Shown here piece by piece: positions 32,809-42,011 of a DNA stretch of 64,000 nt; the first letter of the stretch is position 1; each line of letters begins with the position of its first letter. Where the stretch lies: the NCBI GenBank assembly GCA_019634625.1, contig JAHCBA010000012.1, positions 1-64,000 of the forward strand. The letters run 5' to 3'. Both the position numbers and the translations under genes were made by a program. The stretch comes from Verrucomicrobiia bacterium (GTDB taxonomy: Bacteria > Verrucomicrobiota > Verrucomicrobiia > Limisphaerales > CAIMTB01). Below the pieces are notes generated by a model that searched no databases, was not told the origin of the DNA, and saw nothing but the letters and a program-made list of their open reading frames with translations.

Positions 32809-34884
32809 ATGAAGCTGCGCACGCAGATTGCCCTCCTGTCCCTGAGCCTGGTCGGGGCCAGCACCCTCGTCGTCCTCGCCACTCTGGTTTTCGAGAACCG
32901 CAGACTCGAACGGGAATCCAGCCGCATTCTCCTGCGTACCGTCGAGGATCAGGTCGGGCAGGTCACCGCTGGCGCGTACCGATCGGTCCTGGCCACCGAA
33001 GCCCGCAATCAACGGCGCCTGGACCACAGCCTCGGCGTCGCCCGTGCCCTGCTCGAATCCCATGGCAGGCTCGGGTTCGGCACAGGGGAGACGAGCTGGA
33101 AAGCGGTGAACCAGTTCACCGGAGAGGCCAGCGAGGTCTCCCTGCCGACGTTCCTTCTGGGAGGTGTCCCCATCGTGGCCAACACCGACGGCCTCACCCC
33201 CTCCCCCCTCGTTGATGACGTCCGGCGCACCACCCGCGAATTCTGCACCCTGTTCCAGCGGATCAACGACGCCGGGGACATGCTCCGCGTCGTCACCAGT
33301 GTGCTGCACACCAATGGAACACGCGCGGTCGGCACCTTCATCCCCGCCCTCCAACCCGACGGCACCCCGAATCCCGTTGTCCGCGAGGTCCTCGCCGGTC
33401 GCACCTTCCGCGGCCGCGCCAGGGTGGTCGGTGAATGGCATGCCACCGCCTATGAACCCGTCTGGGACCCGACCCGCACCCACGTGATCGGCATGCTCTA
33501 CGTCGGACTCGAACTCCGCGACATCAACCGCGAGTTGCTCGCCAGCCTCCAGGCCATGCGGGTGGGTCAGTCCGGCTCGATGTTTGTCCTTGGCGCCAGC
33601 GGGGCCGACCGCGGCCGATACATCCTTTCCCCGGGCGGACGGCGGGACGGAGAAGCGGCCTTGGAGGCCCGCGATGCCCTCGGCCAACCCTACGTCCAGT
33701 CGCTCCTCGCCAAGGCCGGGAACCATGCGGAAGGGACCGTCACCCTCGACCGCTATTCCCTTCCGATCGCCGGACGGACCACCAACGCCGCCGTCCATGT
33801 CGCCGCGGTCACCTACCACGCCCCGTACGACTGGGTCATCGGCGTCGAAGCCCCCGAACAGGACTTCGCCGAAGTCCTCGACACCATGGCCTCCGCCCAG
33901 GACCGCCTTCTCCGACGGGTGTCCGCCGTCGCTGCCGTCATAGGCATCCTCGGGTTGCTCGCCGGCACGGTGCTCGCCCGCCGCATCGAACGTCCCATGG
34001 CCCGTGTCGCCAACACCCTCGAAGGCGCCTGCGTTAGCCTCACCGACGCCTCGTCCCACCTTGCCAGCGCCGGACAACAACTCGCCGAGGGAGCCAGCGA
34101 ACAGGCCGCTTCGGTCGAGGAAACCAGCGCCTCCCTCGAGGAAATGGCCAGCATGATCCGCGGCAACGCCGGGAATGCCGGCCGCGCCAAGAACCTCGCC
34201 GCCTCCACCCGGTCCGCCGCCGATCGCGGCGCCCGGGAAGTCCAGCAGCTCCAGACCGCCATGGAGAGCATCCAGTCCTCCAGCGATGACATCGCCCGGA
34301 TCCTCAAGACCATCGACGAGATCGCTTTTCAGACCAACATCCTCGCCCTCAACGCCGCGGTCGAAGCCGCACGCGCCGGTGACGCGGGCATGGGCTTCGG
34401 GGTCGTCGCCGACGAGGTGCGCGCCCTCGCCCAACGGAGCGCTGGCGCCGCCCGCGACACAGCCGCCCGGATCGAAACCGCTCTCGCCGCCACCGCTCAG
34501 GGCGTCGAGGTGGGCGGGCGCGTGGCCGTTGTCCTCAACGAGATCCACCAGGGCGTCCGCCAGGTGGACGAGATTGCCGCCGAGGTCGCCAGCGCCAGCC
34601 AGGAGCAGAGTCAGGGCATCGCCCAGGTCAACACCGCCCTCTCCCAGATCGACAGGGTCACCCAGGTGACCGCCTCCTCCTCCGAGGAGGTTGCCGCCTC
34701 CGCCGGCGATCTCACCTCCCAGGTCGCCACCATGCGTGAATCGCTCGAAGCCCTGCGGATCATGTTCCAGGGTCGCGATGCGCGATCCCGGGCTGCCTCC
34801 GTCCCGGTTGCCGCCACTGCGCCCCGTTCCGTCCCGCTCCGTGCCCGCGCCGGCAAACCGGCGCCCGCCCTGGCGCGCGGCTGA
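32809..34884 (+). CDS. Methyl-accepting chemotaxis protein with periplasmic Cache domain
   Basis: 691 residues. TM1 at about 7-27 (IALLSLSLVGASTLVVLATL), a large Cache domain (about 35-360, including HVIGMLYVGLELRDINRELL and APYDWVIGVEAPEQDF), TM2 at about 370-390 (AVAAVIGILGLLAGTVLA), then HAMP and coiled-coil signalling helices. The hairpin tip DEIAFQTNILALNAAVEAAR starts at residue 503 and is followed by DAGMGFGVVADEVRALAQRS. It senses small ligands outside and controls CheA. No other chemotaxis genes are in the window, and a proline/arginine tail follows the signalling domain. Confidence 0.94.
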   Translation: MKLRTQIALLSLSLVGASTLVVLATLVFENRRLERESSRILLRTVEDQVGQVTAGAYRSVLATEARNQRRLDHSLGVARALLESHGRLGFGTGETSWKAVNQFTGEASEVSLPTFLLGGVPIVANTDGLTPSPLVDDVRRTTREFCTLFQRINDAGDMLRVVTSVLHTNGTRAVGTFIPALQPDGTPNPVVREVLAGRTFRGRARVVGEWHATAYEPVWDPTRTHVIGMLYVGLELRDINRELLASLQAMRVGQSGSMFVLGASGADRGRYILSPGGRRDGEAALEARDALGQPYVQSLLAKAGNHAEGTVTLDRYSLPIAGRTTNAAVHVAAVTYHAPYDWVIGVEAPEQDFAEVLDTMASAQDRLLRRVSAVAAVIGILGLLAGTVLARRIERPMARVANTLEGACVSLTDASSHLASAGQQLAEGASEQAASVEETSASLEEMASMIRGNAGNAGRAKNLAASTRSAADRGAREVQQLQTAMESIQSSSDDIARILKTIDEIAFQTNILALNAAVEAARAGDAGMGFGVVADEVRALAQRSAGAARDTAARIETALAATAQGVEVGGRVAVVLNEIHQGVRQVDEIAAEVASASQEQSQGIAQVNTALSQIDRVTQVTASSSEEVAASAGDLTSQVATMRESLEALRIMFQGRDARSRAASVPVAATAPRSVPLRARAGKPAPALARG

Positions 34885-34961
34885 TGCCCGGGACCGGCGG
34901 TTCCGCCTCCGCGGAAACGCCCCTTGTTCCCCGTGTCGGGTCCGGAACACACTGGGTCGCC

Positions 34962-36026
34962 ATGACCCTTGCGGAATTGCGCCTGGCCATTGACCGATGC
35001 GACGCCGAGATCGTGCGGCTGCTCAACGAGCGAACCCGCCACGTCCTCGAGATCGGCGCCATCAAGCAGGCCGCCGGCCAGGAAATCTACGCCCCGCAAC
35101 GCGAACGCATCGTCCTCCAGCGCATCTGCAAGCTGAACAGCGGTCCCATCACCGACGCCTCCCTCCAGCACATCTACCGCGAGATCATGTCGAGCGCGCT
35201 GGCGCTCGAGAAGCCGATGACCGTCGCCTACTTCGGGCCCGAGGCGACCTTCACCCATCAGGCGGCCATCCGCCGCTTCGGCTCCAGCCTCCGCTACGCG
35301 GCCATGAAGACCATCTCCGACGTCTTTACCGAGGTCGCCAAGGGCCGTGCCGACTACGGTGTCGTCCCGGTCGAGAACTCCACCGAAGGGGTCGTCACCC
35401 ACACCCTCGACATGTTCGTGGACAGCGAACTCAAGATCGTTGCCCAGATCATCCTCCCCATTCAGCACTGTCTCCTCGGCAAGGTCGCCCGGCGCGAGGA
35501 GATCCGGCGCCTCTATTCCCATCCCCAGGCCCTCGCCCAATGCCGGCAGTGGGTCCAGGTCCATCTCCCCGGCGCCGAGGTCATTGAGGCCTCCTCCACC
35601 ACCCGCGCCGCGGAACTGGCCGCGCGGGGCCGCCACACCGGCGCCATCGCCAGTTCCCTGGCCGCCGAACGGTACGCCCTTCGCATCCTCGATGCCGACA
35701 TCCAGGACAACTCGGCCAATGCCACCCGCTTCCTCGTCCTTGGCCGCCAATGCGGCGCCGCCACCGGCAAGGATCGCACCAGCCTCATGTTCAGCGTCGT
35801 CGATGCCGTCGGCTCCCTCCACCGTGCCCTCGCCCCCCTCTCGAAGCATCGGGTGAACATGACCCGCATCGAGTCACGCCCCAGCAAACGCAAGGCCTGG
35901 GCCTACTTCTTCTTCGTGGACGTGAAGGGGCACTACGACGATCCCCCGGTCGCCCGCGCACTCGCCGAACTCGGCCGTCACTGCAGCTTCGTCAAGGTCC
36001 TCGGCTCCTACCCCGACGCCGGTTGA
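34962..36026 (+). CDS. pheA: Bifunctional chorismate mutase / prephenate dehydratase (P-protein)
   Basis: 354 residues from ATG 34962; an earlier ATG at 34884 overlaps the chemoreceptor stop but adds a non-homologous leader. The N-terminal chorismate mutase (LRLAIDRCDAEIVRLLNERT, EIGAIKQAAGQEIYAP) covers about 1-85. The prephenate dehydratase domain follows (VAYFGPEATFTHQAAIRRFG, VVPVENSTEGVVTHTLDMF, ANATRFLVLG). A C-terminal ACT domain with the ESRPSKRKAWAYFFFVD segment allows phenylalanine feedback. It commits chorismate to phenylalanine. Confidence 0.96.
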   Translation: MTLAELRLAIDRCDAEIVRLLNERTRHVLEIGAIKQAAGQEIYAPQRERIVLQRICKLNSGPITDASLQHIYREIMSSALALEKPMTVAYFGPEATFTHQAAIRRFGSSLRYAAMKTISDVFTEVAKGRADYGVVPVENSTEGVVTHTLDMFVDSELKIVAQIILPIQHCLLGKVARREEIRRLYSHPQALAQCRQWVQVHLPGAEVIEASSTTRAAELAARGRHTGAIASSLAAERYALRILDADIQDNSANATRFLVLGRQCGAATGKDRTSLMFSVVDAVGSLHRALAPLSKHRVNMTRIESRPSKRKAWAYFFFVDVKGHYDDPPVARALAELGRHCSFVKVLGSYPDAG

Positions 36027-36036
36027 TCTCCGCCCC

Positions 36037-36564
36037 ATGAAGCCCCGTCGCCCTCCCATGATACACACCGTCACGAGACCCCCTCGCTTCCACCTGTTCC
36101 GATGGTTCGCCCGGCTCATGGTCATCCCTGCCCTTGCTGTGCTCACCGCCGGTTGCGCCTCGAACTCCCCGTCCGACACCGCCGCCTTCGCCCCGGCCAC
36201 AGGCGCTTCGGTCGCGGCCCTGCGGGACGCCGACCTTCGCCTGGTCCGCTGGGTCGAGGATGGCAAGCGGGTGAAGCCTCCCGCCGACACACCCGTTACC
36301 GTCCGTCTGGGAGAGGCCGGACGCCTCTCGGGGCGGGGACCCGTCAACCGCTACTTCGGGACCTTCGGATTCCTGGGCGATGGTTCGGTCTCGTGGCCCA
36401 ACGCGGCCATCGGTTCCACCCGCATGGCCGGGCCGCCCGAGGCCATGGACCTCGAAATGCGGTTCTTCCAGACCCTCACGCGGACCACGGCGCTCGAGAC
36501 CACCCCGGACGCCGTCCGCTTCCAATCCGCCGATGGCAGGAACATTCTGGAGTTCAGCCGGTGA
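36037..36564 (+). CDS. META-domain lipoprotein (HslJ-like)
   Basis: 175 residues, with a lipoprotein signal (LMVIPALAVLTAGCASNS, lipobox Cys at about residue 42) after a rather long charged head; an internal ATG at 36058 is an alternative start. The mature part DLRLVRWVEDGKRVKPPADT ... GRLSGRGPVNRYFGTFGF matches META domains, small beta-barrel proteins of the outer membrane or periplasm with no fixed function. It begins 10 bp after pheA, perhaps cotranscribed by chance of spacing. Confidence 0.8.
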   Translation: MKPRRPPMIHTVTRPPRFHLFRWFARLMVIPALAVLTAGCASNSPSDTAAFAPATGASVAALRDADLRLVRWVEDGKRVKPPADTPVTVRLGEAGRLSGRGPVNRYFGTFGFLGDGSVSWPNAAIGSTRMAGPPEAMDLEMRFFQTLTRTTALETTPDAVRFQSADGRNILEFSR

Positions 36565-36606
36565 ACCGATTGGCTCCACGCGCGGTCAGCGAGCAAGGGA
36601 ATGGAA

Positions 36607-36686
36607 TCGGAGGGCCGAGTTCAACGATGCCGCAGGAAAGTGGAGCAATGGAACGGGGACTCGCGGAGCTCGTCCCTCCGAAGGGC
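36607..36686 (+). repeat. Partial copy of the palindromic interspersed repeat
   Basis: Matches the interior of the element at 39001 in the same orientation (TCGGAGGGCCGAGTTC, GTGGAGC, GGACTCGC, GAGCTCGTCCCTCCGAAG), but the two 21-bp terminal repeats are missing. It occupies most of the 156-bp gap upstream of the spermidine-synthase-like gene. Confidence 0.7.
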
Positions 36687-36720
36687 TGCATTTTAACCGA
36701 AACTTCGGGGAGGCACTTCG

Positions 36721-38973
36721 GTGAACCTTGGCGGCCGGTGTAGTCCGGCCGTGGTCACCACGCTGTACGCCCTCACGCTCGCCCTGGGTTCGGCCCTGCT
36801 CTTTGCCGCCCAACCCATGGTGGCCCGCATGGCCCTTCCCGGCCTCGGCGGCTCCCCGGCGGTCTGGAACACCTCGATGGTGTTCTTCCAGGCCGCCCTC
36901 CTCGCCGGGTACGCTCTCGCCCACGGCGTCGCCCGACGCTCTGCGCCCGCCCCGCAGGCCCTTGCCATGGCCGTCCTCCTCGTTGCGGCCATCCTTTCTC
37001 TCCCCATCGCCCTCGTTCCCGCCGACGCTGTCCCGCCCCCCGACGCGCCGGTCCCCTGGTTGCTGGCCCGCCTCGCCCTGGAAGCCGGACCCCCGGCCGT
37101 CGCGCTGGCCATGGCGAGTCCCCTTCTTCAACGCTGGTTCACCCGCGCCGCCGGCCCGGAAAGGGATCCCTATTTCCTCTACGCGGCCGGCAATGTCGGC
37201 AGTTTTGGCGCCCTGCTCTCGTACCCGTTCCTGGTCGAACCGCTCCTCACCCTCGAGGTCCAGGCACGCTACTGGAGTGTCGGGTTCGGGATCTGGTCCG
37301 GGTTCGTCCTCCTGTGTGCCCTCGCGCAACGGCGCCAGCGGGTTCCGGTTCCCGCCCATTCGTCCCTGCCTTCTCCGACGGAATCGTCGCCGGCCGAAAC
37401 CCATGGGGACGTCATCCCCCTTCGGCAACGACTGATCTGGATCTTCCTCGCCGCCGTGCCGGTGAGTCTGCTGCAAGGTTGCACGCTGTCCCTGACCACC
37501 GACGTCGCGAGCGTGCCGTTGCTCTGGATCGTCCCGCTGGCGATCTACCTCCTGACCTACGTCGCCGCCTTTGCCACCCACGGGCGGCCCCTGATCCCGC
37601 CGGCCCGGCGTGCCCTTCCCTTTCTTGCCGTCGCCCTGCTCTTCGTCGTGCTGAGCCGCGCCACCGAACCGGTTGGCGTGCTGATCGGACTTCACCTCGC
37701 CTTCCTTGCCGCCGCCGGGTTGGTCTGCCACGGGGCCCTGGTTTCCAGGCGTCCGCCGCCGGCCCAACTGACGGGCTTCTACCTGGCCATCGCCTTCGGG
37801 GGCCTGCTGGGGGGTGCCTTCAATGCTCTCCTGGCGCCGCTGATCTTCTCATCCCTTGCCGAGTACCCGCTGGCCATCGCCATCGCCTGCGCCGCCCTTC
37901 CGCGGCGGCGGCACCCGCGCCATCGAACCGGCGTCGAACCGCCCGCGTCCCTGGGTGCCGATCTCGCGGGTCCCGTGGCCCTCGCCGGGGTGACCCTGGT
38001 TCTCGGCCTGCTCATCCCGTGGGCCCAGGAGGCCCCCCGCCTGCGCAGCGCCATCGTGTTCGGTCTCCCCGCCATTGCCGCCTGCGCCATGATGGACCGG
38101 CCCCGCCGCCTGGTGCTGTCGTTGCTCGCGCTCTTCCTCGCCGGTTCCTGGCTGAACCCCCGTTGGTCCGGCACCGAATACTCCGAACGAAGCTTCTTCG
38201 GCGTCACCCGGGTGACCCGCGACGCCACGGGCGGGATCCGCCAGTTGATGCACGGGAACACCCTGCACGGCCGCCAGTTCCTCGATCCCGATCGTCGCGG
38301 CGAACCCCTCGCCTATTACCACCGCGAAGGACCCCTGGGCCGCATCTTCGCCGCCCTCCGGGAAAATCCCGGACCCCGGCGCATCGGGGTCATTGGTCTC
38401 GGTGTCGGCACCATGGCCGCCTACGCCGAACCCGGTGACATCTGGACCTTCTTCGAGATCGATCCGGCGGTCATCCGGGTGGCCCGCGATCCCGCCCGGT
38501 TCACCTTCCTCGCCGACTGCCAGGCCGACGACTGGCGCATCATCGAGGGCGATGCACGCCTGCGGTTGCGTGAAGAACCCGACGCCGCCTTCGACCTGAT
38601 CCTCCTCGACGCCTTCAGCTCCGATGCCATCCCCGTCCACCTGATCACCCGCGAAGCCCTTTCCCTGTACCGCGCCAAGCTCCGGACGGGCGGCTGGCTC
38701 GCCGCCCACATCTCCAACCGGTACCTGACCCTCGAACCGGTCTTCGCCGCCCTGGCCCGGGACGCCGGCTGGATCTGCCGCGCCGCCGAGGACGTCCTCG
38801 AGGACGACTTCCCCGGGAAGGAACCCTCCCACTGGGTCGTCCTGGCCGCGGCTGACAGCGATCTGGGGTCACTCCCGCGACGCTTTCCCTGGCTGCCCGC
38901 CGGCCTCGATCCCCGCGTGTCCCTCTGGACCGACCAGCGTTCCAGCGTCTTCGAGGTCTTCCAGTGGCGGTGA
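36721..38973 (+). CDS. Integral membrane protein with C-terminal spermidine-synthase-like domain
   Basis: 750 residues from GTG 36721; GTG 36751 is also possible. The N-terminal 500 or so residues contain about twelve hydrophobic segments (LYALTLALGSALLFAAQPMV, AVLLVAAILSLPIALV, IYLLTYVAAFATHG, ALLFVVL). The C-terminal 200 residues form a spermidine-synthase-like Rossmann domain: IGVIGLGVGTMAAYAEPGDI (nucleotide-binding loop), IDPAVIRVARDPARFTFLAD, DLILLDAFSSDAIPVHLITR. Such fused proteins are common in this phylum; aminopropyl transfer has not been shown for them, and other substrates are possible. Confidence 0.85.
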   Translation: MNLGGRCSPAVVTTLYALTLALGSALLFAAQPMVARMALPGLGGSPAVWNTSMVFFQAALLAGYALAHGVARRSAPAPQALAMAVLLVAAILSLPIALVPADAVPPPDAPVPWLLARLALEAGPPAVALAMASPLLQRWFTRAAGPERDPYFLYAAGNVGSFGALLSYPFLVEPLLTLEVQARYWSVGFGIWSGFVLLCALAQRRQRVPVPAHSSLPSPTESSPAETHGDVIPLRQRLIWIFLAAVPVSLLQGCTLSLTTDVASVPLLWIVPLAIYLLTYVAAFATHGRPLIPPARRALPFLAVALLFVVLSRATEPVGVLIGLHLAFLAAAGLVCHGALVSRRPPPAQLTGFYLAIAFGGLLGGAFNALLAPLIFSSLAEYPLAIAIACAALPRRRHPRHRTGVEPPASLGADLAGPVALAGVTLVLGLLIPWAQEAPRLRSAIVFGLPAIAACAMMDRPRRLVLSLLALFLAGSWLNPRWSGTEYSERSFFGVTRVTRDATGGIRQLMHGNTLHGRQFLDPDRRGEPLAYYHREGPLGRIFAALRENPGPRRIGVIGLGVGTMAAYAEPGDIWTFFEIDPAVIRVARDPARFTFLADCQADDWRIIEGDARLRLREEPDAAFDLILLDAFSSDAIPVHLITREALSLYRAKLRTGGWLAAHISNRYLTLEPVFAALARDAGWICRAAEDVLEDDFPGKEPSHWVVLAAADSDLGSLPRRFPWLPAGLDPRVSLWTDQRSSVFEVFQWR

Positions 38974-39000
38974 GTTCCTGACGCTGCCAGGCAGGAGGCC

Positions 39001-39159
39001 GTGCATCCCGGAGTTGTGGGTCGAGGCGCGAACTTCGCGAAGCGTTGCCTCGGAGGGCCGAGTTCCACGAGGTCGCAGGGGAGTGGAGCGTTGGATTGAG
39101 GACTCGCAGAGCTCGTCCCTTCGATTCGCTGCCTCCTCACCCACAACTCCGGGATGCAC
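39001..39159 (+). repeat. Palindromic interspersed repeat, full copy
   Basis: 159 bp bounded by a perfect 21-bp inverted repeat starting GTGCATCCCGGAGTTGTGGG (39001-39021 and 39139-39159). The same element, with the same internal blocks, occurs at 43535-43693 and, reversed and more diverged, at 10155-10323; fragments are at 28637 and 36607. No gene is inside. It fills half of the 331-bp gap before the VOC-protein gene; the remainder of that gap (39160-39304) shows nothing recognisable. Confidence 0.9.
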
Positions 39160-39304
39160 GGGGCAGGAGGCGGGCCCCTGTTCGGGCCTTGCATTTTCAT
39201 GTCCCCGCCGGTGGGAATGCTTCGTCGTTGCGGGGTGGCCGATAGCGGCATGCGCCCTCGAACGAACCGCCATTGGAAGACCCTGCCGATTCCCAGGATG
39301 CACC

Positions 39305-39760
39305 ATGAACTACCCGACCCTGAACGCCTATCTGACCGTCGAAGACGCCGCCCGTGCCATTGAGTTTTACCGGGAGGCCTTCGGCGCCAAGGAACGGTTC
39401 CGCCTGACGGACCCTTCGACCGGCCGGATAGGCCACGCGGAGATCGAGATCGAGGACGGCCTGCTGATGCTGGCGGATGAGAATCCGGCATGGGGCAACC
39501 GTTCCCCCAAGACCCTTGGGGGCAGTCCGTGCAAGATGAACCTGATCGTGGCGAATGCGGACGCGACATTCGCGCGCGCGGTGGCGGCCGGGGCCGTCGC
39601 GCAGATGCCACCCACGGACATGTTCTACGGCTTCCGCAACGCCGGGGTGCGCGATCCGTTCGGCCATGAATGGATGATCCAGCACAAGCTCCGGGACGTC
39701 AGCCCGGCCGAGATGCAGGCCGGCTGGGAGAAGATGTTGAGGACCGGGGACTGCGCCTGA
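39305..39760 (+). CDS. VOC family protein (glyoxalase/PhnB-like)
   Basis: 151 residues from ATG 39305; the open frame upstream runs through the repeat. Features of the family: NAYLTVEDAARAIEFYREAF, HAEIEIEDGLLMLADEN, AVAAGAVAQMPPTDMFYGFR, RDPFGHEWMIQHKLRDVSP. VOC proteins bind metals and include dioxygenases and resistance proteins; the PhnB-like branch is often of unknown function. It stands alone, 50 bp before a small ORF. Confidence 0.9.
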   Translation: MNYPTLNAYLTVEDAARAIEFYREAFGAKERFRLTDPSTGRIGHAEIEIEDGLLMLADENPAWGNRSPKTLGGSPCKMNLIVANADATFARAVAAGAVAQMPPTDMFYGFRNAGVRDPFGHEWMIQHKLRDVSPAEMQAGWEKMLRTGDCA

Positions 39761-39809
39761 TCGGTTCTTCCAAGGGCGCAGCTCAAGCTCTTGTTGGCGA
39801 AACTGCTCC

Positions 39810-39995
39810 GTGAGCGCCGATCGGACCTGGCCGATGCTGCCCATCCATTTTGCAGAGGAAAGAGCCCGGCAGAATGAACGCGAGGAATGGGAACGATTCC
39901 AGCAAGTCGCCACCCTCGCGGGAGCCCCGATCTCCCTCGACGAGGCCCGTCAATTCACCGAGGCCCTGGAACGACGGAACGACTATTCGCCCTGA
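39810..39995 (+). CDS. Small hypothetical protein
   Basis: 61 residues from a GTG start, charged and probably helical (EERARQNEREEWERFQQVAT, FTEALERRNDYSP). No family is recognised. The 3' end overlaps the end of the CrtI-like gene by 13 bp, tail to tail. It could be a real small cytoplasmic protein of a type seen near other genes, or a chance frame. Confidence 0.4.
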   Translation: MSADRTWPMLPIHFAEERARQNEREEWERFQQVATLAGAPISLDEARQFTEALERRNDYSP

Positions 39996-41494
39996 GCGGG
40001 TTGGGAATCCGGACGCAGGTCGCGGTCCCACTGGACGACCTTGCGGGCGACGAGCTGGCCGCAGAGGACGACCATGGGCATGCCGCCGCCGGGGTTCACC
40101 GAGCCGCCCACGAAGAAGAGATTGGGGTACTTGGTGCTCTGCTTCGGGGCCTTGAAGGCGAGGTTGCGGAAGCGGTCGCTGACCACGCCGTAGATGGAAC
40201 CCTTGTTGGAATAGTACTGCTGGCGGATGTCGAGCGGGGTCCAGCAGTGCTCGAAGACGATGTGGCGGCGCAGGTTTTCGAGGCCCATCCGTTCGAGCTT
40301 GTCGAGGAGCCGCTCCTTGAAGGCCAGGTAGTCTTCCCGGGTGAGGGGATGGTTGTCGTCGATGTAGGGAATGTGGGGAAGGATCTTGAGGCCGTCGCAG
40401 CCCGGCGGCGCCACCGTGGGATCGGTCCGCGACGCGGCCACGAGGTAGATGGTGGGATCGGACGGGAGCTGGCGTTTCCGGAAGACGGTGTGGAAGTGTT
40501 TTCGCTGGTTCCCGGAGAAGAAGAAGTTGTGATGCGCGAGCTGGGGGTACTGCCGGTCGAGGGCCAGTTCGAGCACCAGTCCCGAGCAGGCGGGTTCGAA
40601 GCGGTCGAGGCTCCGCAGGAATGCCTTGTCCTCGCGCAGCAGGCGTTCGTAGGCGGGGATCACCTCCATGTTGGAGACCACCAGGTCCGCGGGATGAAAC
40701 GTTCCGTCGGCGACGACGCCGGTGACGCGCGGGCCGTCGGTCCGGACTTCGGTGATCTCGCTGTTGAGGCGGACCTCGATCCCCAGTTCCCCGATCAGGC
40801 GTCCGAGGCCGAGGGCGATGCCGTAGAGGCCGCCGTCCACGTACCAGAGGTCATGCCGGAACTGGATGGTGGGCAGGCAGTTCATGAAGGCCGGCGCGTG
40901 GTAGGCCGAGGAGCCGACGTACTTGATGAAGTAGTCGAACACGTCCTGGAGGTACCGGGTTTTGAGGAAGCGCGCGGCGCCGCCGTGCATGGTCCGGAGC
41001 AGGTCGAACCTGGGGAACTTCGACAGGCCGTAGAACTTCCGAAAGTCGCGGGAGGTGTCGAGCCCCTGCTCGAAGTAACCGGCCTCGACCAGATCGTAGA
41101 GATCCGAGGAGTACTTCAGGAAACGCTCCACCCGGGCGGGGTCCTCGCCGACCTTGCGGGCCTCCTCCGCCATGCGTTCCGGCTCGGGGTGGAGGTCGAG
41201 GACGGTTCCGTCCTCGAAGAAATTGCGCCAGTGGGGTCGCAGGGGGCGGATCTGGAAGTAGTCGCTCATCCGCTTCCCGGACCGTTCGAACAGCCGTTCG
41301 AAGAGGTGGGGAAGGGTCAGGATCGACGGGCCGAGATCGAAGGTGTAACCGCGGTCCTTGAGGACATTGAGTTTGCCGCCGATGCGGGCGTTTTTTTCGT
41401 GGACGGTGACGGCGTAGCCCTCCTGGGCGAGGGAGATGGCGGCCGACAGGCCGCCCAGGCCGGATCCGATGACGATCACCCGCTTGGGTTGCAT
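39983..41494 (-). CDS. CrtI-family carotenoid / phytoene desaturase-like oxidoreductase
   Basis: 503 residues from ATG 41494. FAD-binding fingerprint RVIVIGSGLGGLSAAISLAQ at the N-terminus; family segments GGKLNVLKDRGYTFDLGPSI, YVDGGLYGIALGLGRLIGEL and the C-terminal NLFFVGGSVNPGGGMPMVVL. CrtI-type desaturases introduce double bonds in carotenoids or act in related isoprenoid steps. No phytoene synthase or other carotenoid gene is next to it, so the exact substrate is open. It lies 64 bp from tRNA-Lys. Confidence 0.9.
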   Translation of the reverse strand: MQPKRVIVIGSGLGGLSAAISLAQEGYAVTVHEKNARIGGKLNVLKDRGYTFDLGPSILTLPHLFERLFERSGKRMSDYFQIRPLRPHWRNFFEDGTVLDLHPEPERMAEEARKVGEDPARVERFLKYSSDLYDLVEAGYFEQGLDTSRDFRKFYGLSKFPRFDLLRTMHGGAARFLKTRYLQDVFDYFIKYVGSSAYHAPAFMNCLPTIQFRHDLWYVDGGLYGIALGLGRLIGELGIEVRLNSEITEVRTDGPRVTGVVADGTFHPADLVVSNMEVIPAYERLLREDKAFLRSLDRFEPACSGLVLELALDRQYPQLAHHNFFFSGNQRKHFHTVFRKRQLPSDPTIYLVAASRTDPTVAPPGCDGLKILPHIPYIDDNHPLTREDYLAFKERLLDKLERMGLENLRRHIVFEHCWTPLDIRQQYYSNKGSIYGVVSDRFRNLAFKAPKQSTKYPNLFFVGGSVNPGGGMPMVVLCGQLVARKVVQWDRDLRPDSQPAQGE

Positions 41495-41558
41495 GGGGGT
41501 ATAGGCTTTGGTGAACCGGATTCGGACGGGCCACAACGGATTCCGGGGATTCCTGAGG

Positions 41559-41634
41559 TGGTGGGTTGGGTGGGACTCGAACCCACGACCAACGGCTTAA
41601 AAGGCCGCTGCTCTACCGATTGAGCTACCAACCC
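41559..41634 (-). tRNA. tRNA-Lys (anticodon UUU)
   Basis: 76 nt including an encoded CCA (TGG at 41559-41561 on the plus strand). The acceptor GGGTTGG pairs with CCAACCC, the T-arm is intact, and the anticodon loop is CTTTTAA with UUU. It sits in the gap between the CrtI-like gene and the PlsC-like gene. The neighbouring 377 bp up to 42012 shows no other gene that I can support. Confidence 0.97.
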
Positions 41635-42011
41635 TTTTCTGCGGCAGGTCCCGGTGGTTGGGGCGCGCCGTGTTCCGAAGAAGGGGCACGCTAGAGGGCG
41701 GGAGGATGGGGTCGCAAGGGCATTTTGTGGCCGGCCGAACGCGGAGGAACTCCTGCCTTGCTAAGCCCGACGGGCTTCTGTTTCCCTCGGCGTCAAGTGC
41801 GTTGAACTCGTCGATCTGCATCCACGCCAACAGCACCGGCTCCCCGTGCGAGAGGGTTGCGTCCCACACGGATCGGGGGGCGGTTTCGGAAGGTCCCCAG
41901 CCTGTCGCCGTCCTTGGCGCACGGGCTGCGGAGGGCACGGAGTGCGGTGCGCCGACGCCCGTGCACGGTCCCTGGCGGCTGCCGGCGCGCCGCGAGGTGT
42001 GGCGCCAGCCG

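Noticed and set aside
32779-34950. Open frame of 723 codons opposite the chemoreceptor
   Set aside because: Low-complexity Gly/Asp translation typical of antisense GC-rich frames; the plus-strand chemoreceptor is unambiguous.
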